Of a stretch of DNA of 5,370 bases, positions 1-5,370 are shown in pieces. This DNA is from Armatimonadota bacterium (GTDB lineage: Bacteria > Armatimonadota > Zipacnadia > Zipacnadales > UBA11051), in NCBI GenBank assembly GCA_030612305.1, contig JAUWOG010000198.1, positions 1 to 5,370 of the forward strand, read 5' to 3'. Every line of letters begins with the position of its first letter. Position 1 is the first letter of the stretch. The position numbers and the translations under genes were made by a program. The notes under the pieces are model-generated. The model did not search any database. It saw only the letters and a program-made list of their open reading frames with translations, and had not been told where the DNA came from.

Positions 1-1
1 T

Positions 2-1048
2 ATCATCGAGGCCCTCTGCGAAGCCGCCGCCGACCCCGAGACCCACCCTTACGACGAAAGCGGCTTCGGCATCCCGGAGTTCAAAGACGCCGTCGCCGCA
101 TTCATGGCGTCGCGCTTCGCCGTGGATGTCAGCCCCGACAGCGAGGTACAGGGCACCATCGGCTGCAAGGAATCCCTCGCCCACATCATCTGGGCCTACG
201 TGGACCCCAGCGACATCGTCCTCGTGCCCGACCCGGCCTACTCCGTGTACAAGGTCCAGACCACATGGTGTGGCGGCGCGCCCTTCCCGATGCCTCTGCT
301 CGCCGAGAACAACTTCCTCCCCGACTTCGACGCCATTCCGGTGCCGGTGCGCAAGGCCGCCAAGCTCATGTTCATCAACTACCCCAACAACCCGACGGGC
401 GCGGTGGCCGAGACTGATTTCTTTGCCGCAGCGGTCGAGTTCGCACGCTGCAACGACATCATCATCGTCCACGACTGCGCCTATTCCGAGGTCACCTACG
501 ACGGCTACGAGACCCACAGCATCCTCGAAGTGGATGGCGCGAAAGATGTCGCCATCGAGATGCACTCCTTCTCCAAGACCTTCAACATGACGGGCTGGCG
601 CGTGGCCTGGGCATGTGGTGGCGCGCCCTTCATCGAGGCTCTCTCCAAGGCCAAGAGCAACGTGGATTCAGGCACCTTCATGGCCATTCAGCGCGCCGGC
701 ATCGCCGCCCTCGAGGGCTACGACGACTTCATCGTCTCCCTCCGCGCCGAGTACCAGAGCCGCCGCGACGCCCTCCTCGCCGGCCTCAACTCACTCGGCT
801 TCGACATCGAGCCGCCCAAAGCCGCATTCTACATCTGGGCTCCCATCCCCAGCAACTACAACACCGCCGCCGATTTCGCCAAAGACCTCCTCGCCGAATG
901 TGGCGTTCTCGTCATTCCCGGCGCGGTGTACGGCTCCTACGGCGAGGGCTTCGTCCGCTTCTCACTGACCATCAAGGGCGATGACAAGATCGCCCAGATT
1001 GACGAGGCGATACACCGCATCCGCGACAACCTCGATCTCGAGTGGTAG
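2..1048 (+). CDS. dapL: LL-diaminopimelate aminotransferase-like class I/II aminotransferase (5' end outside window)
   Basis: This is a fold-type I PLP-dependent aminotransferase, most like LL-diaminopimelate aminotransferase, which makes LL-diaminopimelate from tetrahydrodipicolinate and glutamate for lysine and peptidoglycan. The frame is open from base 2, giving 348 residues; roughly 40-60 N-terminal residues are probably missing. The ATG at 104 is not the start, because family-like sequence (PYDESGFG, then an FKDAVAAF-type helix) lies before it. In window numbering the visible cofactor motifs are YPNNPTG at 127-133 (Asn130), HDCAYSE from 157 (Asp158 to the pyridine N, Tyr161 to O3'), SFSKTFNMTGWR with Schiff-base Lys192 and phosphate-binding Arg200, and Arg319 in VRFSLT for the substrate carboxylate. 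The KSNVDSGTFMAIQ segment after the lysine closely resembles DapL. These residue roles come from family knowledge. The aminotransferase assignment is very secure; the exact substrate is less so, since alanine- or aspartate-type relatives share these motifs. The stop is TAG at 1046-1048, with hflX 44 bp downstream. Confidence 0.85.
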   Translation: MIEALCEAAADPETHPYDESGFGIPEFKDAVAAFMASRFAVDVSPDSEVQGTIGCKESLAHIIWAYVDPSDIVLVPDPAYSVYKVQTTWCGGAPFPMPLLAENNFLPDFDAIPVPVRKAAKLMFINYPNNPTGAVAETDFFAAAVEFARCNDIIIVHDCAYSEVTYDGYETHSILEVDGAKDVAIEMHSFSKTFNMTGWRVAWACGGAPFIEALSKAKSNVDSGTFMAIQRAGIAALEGYDDFIVSLRAEYQSRRDALLAGLNSLGFDIEPPKAAFYIWAPIPSNYNTAADFAKDLLAECGVLVIPGAVYGSYGEGFVRFSLTIKGDDKIAQIDEAIHRIRDNLDLEW

Positions 1049-1092
1049 CCGTGCTGCAGGCATTCTCCTGCCCGGACTGACGGTGTCTGACC

Positions 1093-2403
1093 ATGAACGA
1101 AATCATCGAAGTAGGCCTGCAACGACGCGCCCTTCTGACCGCCGAAAAGGCCATACTCGTCGGCATCAGCAGGCTGCGTGGTGAGGCGCTCCGCTCCATG
1201 CGCGAGCTGGCCCAACTCGCCATCTCCGCCGGCGCCGTGCCCGTGGACGTCCTCATCCAGCGACGCAAAACCCCTCAGCAGGCCACATACCTCGGCAAGG
1301 GCAAGCTCGAAGAGCTCAAGGCCCTCCGGCTTTCCGCTGACGCCGAAATCGTGCTCTTCGACGCCGAACTCAGCCCCGTCCAGGTCTCCAACCTCATAGA
1401 CCAACTCGACTGCAAGGTCCTCGACCGCACCGAGCGCATCCTCGACATCTTCGCCCCGCACGCGACCTCGCGCGAAGGCCAACTACAGGGCGAGCTCGCC
1501 CAGCTCTCCTACATGGCCCCCCGACTCGTCGGCAAGGGCCACATGATGGACCGTATCGCCGGCGCAGACGGTGGCGGTGTCGGCGGTGTCGGCGTCCGTG
1601 GCCCGGGCGAGACCAAGCTCGAGACCGATCGCCGCGCCCTCCGCAGGAAGATGTCGCACCTCAAGCAGAAGCTTCAGGAGGTCCGAGGTCATCGCGAGGT
1701 CGAGAAGCGTGCCCGCGACAGGTCAGGTCTCCCACTCGCGGCCCTCGTCGGATACACTAATGCCGGCAAATCCACCCTCCTCAACGCACTCGTCGGCAGC
1801 GACGAAGTCAACGCCCACGATCGCCTCTTCGAGACCCTCGACACCACCATCCGCAAGGCCGACATCGAGGGAGCCGAACTCCTCATCAGCGACACCGTCG
1901 GCTTCATCCACAACCTCCCCGAGGACCTCTTCGCCGCGTTTATGGCCACCTTCGAGCAGGTCCAGGAAGCCGACGTGATAGTCCACGTGCTCGATGCGAG
2001 TGCGCTCTGGGCCGTGACTGAGCGCGCCGCCAGCGAGCAACTGCTCGACAGGCTCGGCGTCGCTGACAAGCCCACCATCCTCGTGCTCAACAAATGGGAC
2101 AAGATCGCCGGCACCGTGCAGGAGAAGCGCATCCTCACACAGATGCCCGACGGGCTCCCCGTCGCCGCCGCGAAGCATGTCGGCCTCGAGAACCTTGCCG
2201 CACAGATCGCCCAGGCCGCCTATGCACGCTTCGTCCCACTCTCCCTCCGCATCCCCTACGACCGCATGGCAGTCGTCCAGGCATGCCGCGACCGTGGCCG
2301 TATCATCCAGATAGCCTACGAGCCCGACTACGTTGCTGCCGACGTCGAAGTCGAGCCCGAGTTGCTCGACACACTCAAACCATTTGTCATCGCACCCGGA
2401 TGA
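1093..2403 (+). CDS. hflX: GTPase HflX
   Basis: HflX is a cytoplasmic GTPase of the Obg-HflX superfamily that binds the 50S subunit and splits stalled or hibernating ribosomes, notably after heat stress (known for the family). The protein has 436 residues, a normal length. The N-terminal HflX domain (about 1-180) includes the LGKGKLEEL segment and ends in the signature RGPGETKLETDRR at 169-181. A basic helical linker (about 182-212) follows. The GTPase domain has G1 GYTNAGKST at 220-228, G2 with LDTT ending at 252, G3 DTVGF at 267-271 and G4 NKWD at 333-336. The G5 position reads VAAAK (357-361), with Ala where Ser is usual. A short C-terminal domain begins near IPYDRMA. The ATG start is well fixed, because an in-frame TGA lies at 1078-1080 just upstream. 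Its Shine-Dalgarno is weak. The 44-bp gap after the aminotransferase has no strong promoter or terminator that I can see. A Gly/Val-rich insertion precedes the signature (see findings). Confidence 0.96.
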   Translation: MNEIIEVGLQRRALLTAEKAILVGISRLRGEALRSMRELAQLAISAGAVPVDVLIQRRKTPQQATYLGKGKLEELKALRLSADAEIVLFDAELSPVQVSNLIDQLDCKVLDRTERILDIFAPHATSREGQLQGELAQLSYMAPRLVGKGHMMDRIAGADGGGVGGVGVRGPGETKLETDRRALRRKMSHLKQKLQEVRGHREVEKRARDRSGLPLAALVGYTNAGKSTLLNALVGSDEVNAHDRLFETLDTTIRKADIEGAELLISDTVGFIHNLPEDLFAAFMATFEQVQEADVIVHVLDASALWAVTERAASEQLLDRLGVADKPTILVLNKWDKIAGTVQEKRILTQMPDGLPVAAAKHVGLENLAAQIAQAAYARFVPLSLRIPYDRMAVVQACRDRGRIIQIAYEPDYVAADVEVEPELLDTLKPFVIAPG

Positions 2404-2406
2404 GGA
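2402..2406 (+). promoter_or_regulatory. Shine-Dalgarno GAGGA for the first MFS gene, overlapping the hflX stop codon
   Basis: GAGGA uses the last two bases of the hflX TGA stop and is separated by 10 bases from the ATG at 2417. It is the best ribosome-binding site in the window. It favours the 2417 start over an in-frame ATG at 2333 that lies inside hflX, and it suggests translational coupling with hflX. Confidence 0.55.
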
Positions 2407-2416
2407 ACCTGTTGTA

Positions 2417-3814
2417 ATGGCCAGGTCACCAGACGCGGCAGAGCGCGAGCTCTTCATCACCCTCAACCGGCGAAACTACCTCCTCGGCATCGCCAATGGC
2501 ATCATCTTCACTCCCGCAAATCGCCTTGCGGATCTAGGCACCGTTATCCCGCTGCTGCTCTTGCGTCTCTCCGGCCTCTCCTGGATGGTTGGGATGGGCC
2601 ACGCCATCACGATGGTCGCGCCCGTAGTCCCCCAGGTGCTCGCCGCTCGCCTCGTTGACACCGCCCCACGCAAGCGCCCCATCTACTGCTGGTGTGCGGT
2701 GATCAGGTTTATTGGCATCGTCGGCATGGCTCTTTCGCTCCTCTTCGCCGGCACCATCGGTTACGGCTGGGCTCTCGTCGGCTTGCTCTTCTGCTTCACA
2801 CTCCGCGTGCTCGTCCAGGGCATCACCAGCCAAGCCTTCCTCCACATTATCGCGAATTCGGTCCCGACAACCAAGCGCGGCAGTTTCTGGAAATGGCGCC
2901 AGCTCGGCGGCCTCGTCCTCGTCCTCGCCTTTTCCTGGCCCCTTCTCCGCTACATGCTCTCCGACGATTGTCCCTTCGAGTTCCCGGTCAACTACGGTGT
3001 CCTCATCCTCATTGGGGCTCTGGTCATGGGCCTCGCCTGGCTGATCTTCTCCAAGGTCAGCGAGCCGGAGGCCAAACCCGCCGGACATCGCCTCACCATG
3101 AGACAGCATCTTGCTCGCGGCGTTCGTCTGCTCAGACGCGACCGCTACTACCGCCGCCTCGTCCGTATTCGCATACTTCTCAGCGCCGCTGGAGCCATCA
3201 CTCCATTCTTCATCGCCTTTGCCGTCCAGCGCTGGGAATTCCACGACGAGGTCGCCGCCTCGTTCATGGTTGTTCAGATAGTCGCCCAGATGATCGGCTG
3301 CTGGGTCGCCGGTTACATCTCCGATAAGCTCGGGAATCAGCGCCTCCTCGTCCTCGCCGCCGCCACCATCTTATGCACAGCCGCCTTCGCCGCCTTTGGC
3401 GGGTACTTGACACCTCCGGGCGCTATGCAGCTATTCGGCCACCGCCTCCACTACCGCATGGCAGTGCTCATGGGCTGCTTCATCGGCAGCGGCATCTTCA
3501 TGGCCGCACTCGGCCCCGCATACATGAACTATCTCATGGACATCGCACCGCGCCGCAAGCTACCGTCATACACCGCCTTCGCAAGCCTCTTCATCGTCCC
3601 CATAGCTCTCGCACCACTTGCCTACGGCTGGCTTGTCCACACCGTGAGCTACCACATCATCTTCATCATCTCAGCCATTCTCGCGCTGATCGGCCTCATC
3701 CTCGCCATGCGCATGGGTGAGCCACGAGACGATGTGCTCAACGGCCAGGTCGCCAACGGCGACCCACCCAACGGCGACGCGCACGAGCCGCCCCGCGAGC
3801 AAGCCGCACCATAG
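2417..3814 (+). CDS. MFS family transporter, first of a tandem pair, substrate unknown
   Basis: This is an inner-membrane protein of 465 residues with about twelve hydrophobic segments, consistent with a major facilitator superfamily secondary transporter. The N-terminus (M1 to F13) is polar, followed by a basic RRNY segment before the first membrane helix. A conserved stretch PTTKRGSFWKWRQ lies at 150-162. A long basic cytoplasmic loop at about 214-250 (EPEAKPAGH to RRDRYYRRLVR) separates the two halves, as in MFS proteins. A motif-A-like sequence GYISDKLGNQR sits at 299-309 in the second half. The start at 2417 is chosen for its upstream GAGGA, its lack of overlap with hflX, and because the next gene's protein has exactly the same number of residues before the shared F13. 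After EPRD (435-438) comes a hydrophilic 27-residue tail with repeated NGD motifs that the paralog lacks. I cannot name the substrate. The gene begins 13 bp after hflX and is probably co-transcribed with it. Confidence 0.88.
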   Translation: MARSPDAAERELFITLNRRNYLLGIANGIIFTPANRLADLGTVIPLLLLRLSGLSWMVGMGHAITMVAPVVPQVLAARLVDTAPRKRPIYCWCAVIRFIGIVGMALSLLFAGTIGYGWALVGLLFCFTLRVLVQGITSQAFLHIIANSVPTTKRGSFWKWRQLGGLVLVLAFSWPLLRYMLSDDCPFEFPVNYGVLILIGALVMGLAWLIFSKVSEPEAKPAGHRLTMRQHLARGVRLLRRDRYYRRLVRIRILLSAAGAITPFFIAFAVQRWEFHDEVAASFMVVQIVAQMIGCWVAGYISDKLGNQRLLVLAAATILCTAAFAAFGGYLTPPGAMQLFGHRLHYRMAVLMGCFIGSGIFMAALGPAYMNYLMDIAPRRKLPSYTAFASLFIVPIALAPLAYGWLVHTVSYHIIFIISAILALIGLILAMRMGEPRDDVLNGQVANGDPPNGDAHEPPREQAAP

Positions 3815-3834
3815 CGCCCACTACCCGCCACACT

Positions 3835-3859
3835 CACCGGCCCATCACTGCCGCCGGTG
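3835..3859 (+). other. Small GC-rich inverted repeat between the two MFS genes
   Basis: CACCGGC (3835-3841) pairs perfectly with GCCGGTG (3853-3859) around an 11-base loop, in the 63-bp gap between the transporters. No T-run follows, so it is not a convincing intrinsic terminator. It could be an mRNA-stability or processing hairpin, or chance in GC-rich sequence. The GTG at 3857 inside it opens the same frame as the next gene but is unlikely to be the start. Confidence 0.3.
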
Positions 3860-3877
3860 CGAACTCGGATTGAAACC

Positions 3878-5209
3878 ATGCCGGACCCCAAAAATCCCAA
3901 CGAGAGAGCAATGTTCGTTCCCCTCCACCGCCGCAACTACGTGCTGGGGATCATCAACGGAATACTGGTGCAGAGCGGTAACCGCCTCCTCGACCCGATG
4001 ACGATGTTGCCGCTGCTGTTGCTCCGCCTCTCCGGTCTCACCTGGATCGTCGGCGTGCTGCAGACCATCATCATCGTGAGCCCCGCGCTGCCGGCACTCT
4101 TCGCTGCCCCCTGGATAGACACCGCCGAGCGCAAGCTCCCCATCTTCAAGCTCTATAGCATCATCCGGTTTTTCGCTCTGCTCGCCATGGCCGGCTCGGT
4201 ACTGGCCGGCGCCTATCTCGGCGGCACACTCGTCGCCGCCCTCGTCCTTGTTTTCTTCGCCTCCTGGTTCACCGCCCAGGCGGTCAGCACCATGGCCTTC
4301 ATGGACATTGTCGCCAAGTCAACTCCCACCACCATGCGGGGCAGCTTCTGGATGTGGCGACAGATCATCGGCCTCTTCCTTGTCCTCACTGTTGCCGTAC
4401 CGTTCATTCACTACATGGTCGGGGACAACGCGCCGGCCGATTTCCCCACCAACTATGGCATCCTCCTGCTCGTCGCCGCGCTCGTCCTGGGCATCTCCTG
4501 GCTTGTGTACTTCCAGGTCAAAGAGCCTGCCAGCAAGCCGGCGCGCCACAAGCTGCCGCTGCGCCTCCACATTGCTCGGGGAATCCGTTTCTGGAGGCAC
4601 GATCCTCGCTACCGCCGCATGGTCAGAGTGCTCCTGCTGCTTGCCTCAGCGGGGTCGGTCGGCCCCTTCTTCATGGCCCTCGCCGTGCAGCAGTGGAGCT
4701 TCCCTGACACTGCCGTCGCCACATTCATAACCGTGCAGATACTCGCTCAGATGGGGGGTAGCGTACTTCAGGGGCGCGTCTCGGACAGGCTCGGCAACCG
4801 CGCCGTACTCGTCGTCGCGGCATTTGTCGGCCTCTCGACCGCACTGGTCGCTGTCTGCGGTGCCGCGTTCGCTCCGCTGGGCGGCTTTCAGGTCCTCGGC
4901 TACGGCATCTCCTACCGGATGCTCGTATTGTGTCTTTGTTTTGCCGGCAGCGGCATCTACACTGCGCACATATGGCCCGGGCAGGTCAACTACCTCCTCG
5001 ACATCGCGCCCGAGCGCAAGCGACCTTCGTACCTCGGCTTCACCAACCTCTTCATCGTCCCGGTTGGCGTTGTTCCTCTGATTTTCGGGTGGCTTGCCCA
5101 GACGGTGAGTATTCTGCTGGTCTTCGGCATCGGGGCGCTACTTGCGTTGGCTGCGGCGCTGCTTTCATTGCGCCTCCACGAGCCCCGAGACGCCCTCACC
5201 ACCGCCTAG
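3878..5209 (+). CDS. MFS family transporter, second of a tandem pair, substrate unknown
   Basis: This is a 443-residue multi-pass inner-membrane protein, a clear paralog of the preceding gene. The two align with no gap over residues 1-438, with 210 identities by my hand count. The same landmarks fall at the same positions: HRRNY before helix 1, PTTMRGSFWMWRQ at 150-162, a basic central loop (EPASKPARH to HDPRYRRMVR), GRVSDRLGNR at 299-308, NYLLDIAP from 371, and EPRD at 435-438. It ends five residues after EPRD, so the long tail of its neighbour is missing. The ATG at 3878 is preferred over the in-frame GTG at 3857 and the ATG at 3911, because it gives an N-terminus equal in length to the paralog's. 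Its Shine-Dalgarno is poor (only GGA at 3867-3869). Codon usage changes sharply over residues 396-431 (see findings). The substrate is unknown. Retention of nearly all motifs suggests both copies are functional and diverged rather than one being a dying copy. Confidence 0.88.
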   Translation: MPDPKNPNERAMFVPLHRRNYVLGIINGILVQSGNRLLDPMTMLPLLLLRLSGLTWIVGVLQTIIIVSPALPALFAAPWIDTAERKLPIFKLYSIIRFFALLAMAGSVLAGAYLGGTLVAALVLVFFASWFTAQAVSTMAFMDIVAKSTPTTMRGSFWMWRQIIGLFLVLTVAVPFIHYMVGDNAPADFPTNYGILLLVAALVLGISWLVYFQVKEPASKPARHKLPLRLHIARGIRFWRHDPRYRRMVRVLLLLASAGSVGPFFMALAVQQWSFPDTAVATFITVQILAQMGGSVLQGRVSDRLGNRAVLVVAAFVGLSTALVAVCGAAFAPLGGFQVLGYGISYRMLVLCLCFAGSGIYTAHIWPGQVNYLLDIAPERKRPSYLGFTNLFIVPVGVVPLIFGWLAQTVSILLVFGIGALLALAAALLSLRLHEPRDALTTA

Positions 5210-5215
5210 CCCGGG

Positions 5216-5299
5216 CCTCAAACGCCGGCCCAAAGCCCAGCCCAAACGCCACCTCAAACGCCGCCCCGACCCGACACCAAACCCGACACCAAACGCGTA
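5216..5299 (+). repeat. Degenerate 12-bp tandem repeat just after the second MFS stop codon
   Basis: Seven successive 12-base units can be laid out from 5216, approximating a C-rich pattern around CCCAAACGCC. CCTCAAACGCCG occurs identically at 5216-5227 and 5252-5263, exactly 36 bases (three units) apart. CCCGACACCAAA occurs twice in perfect tandem at 5270-5281 and 5282-5293, and the units between are related but diverged. The array starts seven bases after the TAG of the upstream gene. Its period is a multiple of three, so it could be a lost or shifted protein tail. It could equally be a simple slippage repeat in non-coding DNA. No independent gene is supported here. Confidence 0.6.
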
Positions 5300-5305
5300 G
5301 GGCGG

Positions 5306-5336
5306 CCTGAGCTTGCTGCAACGCAGAAAGCTCAGG
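5306..5336 (+). terminator. Strong hairpin downstream of the MFS pair, possible terminator or dispersed palindrome
   Basis: CCTGAGCTT (5306-5314) is perfectly complementary to AAGCTCAGG (5328-5336). Inside, a G/A mismatch (5315 and 5327) is followed by a further four-pair stem, CTGC (5316-5319) with GCAG (5323-5326), closing on a three-base loop AAC. No T-run follows, so this is not a classical intrinsic terminator by itself. It could act as an mRNA 3'-end stabiliser or be one copy of a repetitive extragenic palindrome. Confidence 0.45.
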
Positions 5337-5345
5337 TAAGAACGC

Positions 5346-5370
5346 GAAGAGGACGCGTAGCGTCCTCTTC
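5346..5370 (+). terminator. Perfect 11-bp hairpin at the window end, probable transcription terminator
   Basis: GAAGAGGACGC (5346-5356) pairs perfectly with GCGTCCTCTTC (5360-5370) around the loop GTA. The stem reaches the last base of the window, so it may extend further, and whether a T-run follows cannot be seen. Its position after the last gene and its long stem with a tight loop favour an intrinsic terminator for the operon. Its closeness to the previous hairpin also allows a composite repeat element. Confidence 0.5.

Noticed and set aside
104..106. ATG at 104 as start of the aminotransferase
   Set aside because: The same frame is open to the window edge and encodes conserved family sequence (PYDESGFG region) before this ATG, so the gene simply begins outside the window.
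1056..1071. GCAGG/CCTGC inverted repeat between the aminotransferase and hflX as a terminator
   Set aside because: The stem is only five base pairs and no T-run follows, which is expected by chance in GC-rich sequence.
2333..2416. Upstream ATG at 2333 extending the first transporter by 28 residues
   Set aside because: It would overlap the hflX coding end by 71 bases. The added sequence is Ser/His-rich and has no match in the paralog, and the ATG at 2417 has the better ribosome-binding site and equal N-terminal length.
1723..2466. Long open frame of 247 codons on the minus strand opposite hflX
   Set aside because: It lies antisense to the conserved GTPase domain, has an acidic, low-complexity composition typical of GC-rich shadow frames, and shows no recognisable motif.
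2534..3244. Open frame of 236 codons on the minus strand opposite the first transporter
   Set aside because: It mirrors the codon bias of a well-supported membrane protein gene. The translation is Asp/Glu/Gly/Ala-rich with no domain features.
3857..3877. GTG start at 3857 for the second transporter
   Set aside because: It adds seven residues not matched in the paralog and sits inside a small inverted repeat. The ATG at 3878 gives the same distance to the shared motifs as in the first transporter.
5216..5299. 12-bp repeat as a CRISPR array or iteron-type origin
   Set aside because: The units are contiguous and degenerate, with no spacers and no adjacent cas or replication gene. The low-complexity C-rich content fits slippage better.

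Overview
The window is a compact, GC-rich bacterial segment in which all the recognisable genes lie on the + strand. From left to right it holds the 3' part of a PLP-dependent aminotransferase of the LL-diaminopimelate aminotransferase (DapL) type, a complete gene for the ribosome-associated GTPase HflX, two complete adjacent paralogous MFS membrane transporters, and a non-coding tail. The tail contains a degenerate 12-bp repeat and two strong hairpins, the second ending exactly at the window edge. Gaps between genes are 44, 13 and 63 bp, with no convincing terminator before the final tail, so co-transcription of all four genes is plausible but not proven.

Most coding sequence strongly prefers C-ending codons (CTC, GTC, GCC, ATC). 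Shine-Dalgarno sequences are weak or absent, except in front of the first transporter. A DapL-type enzyme, high GC and duplicated uncharacterised MFS proteins would suit an environmental phylum such as Armatimonadota, Planctomycetota or a related lineage. That placement is a guess from general knowledge and nothing in the sequence proves it.

The genes do not form an obvious single pathway. The aminotransferase probably serves lysine and cell-wall diaminopimelate synthesis, HflX serves ribosome rescue, and the two transporters are an unassigned pair. The clearest non-routine features are: the transporters align without a gap over 438 residues at about 48% identity (hand count) but differ completely in their C-terminal tails; the 12-bp-periodic repeat begins right after the second transporter's stop codon; two hairpins sit in tandem downstream; codon usage shifts abruptly near the end of the second transporter; and HflX carries a small Gly/Val-rich expansion. 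I found no sign of a new defence, mobile or biosynthetic system, no CRISPR array, and no tRNA or rRNA.
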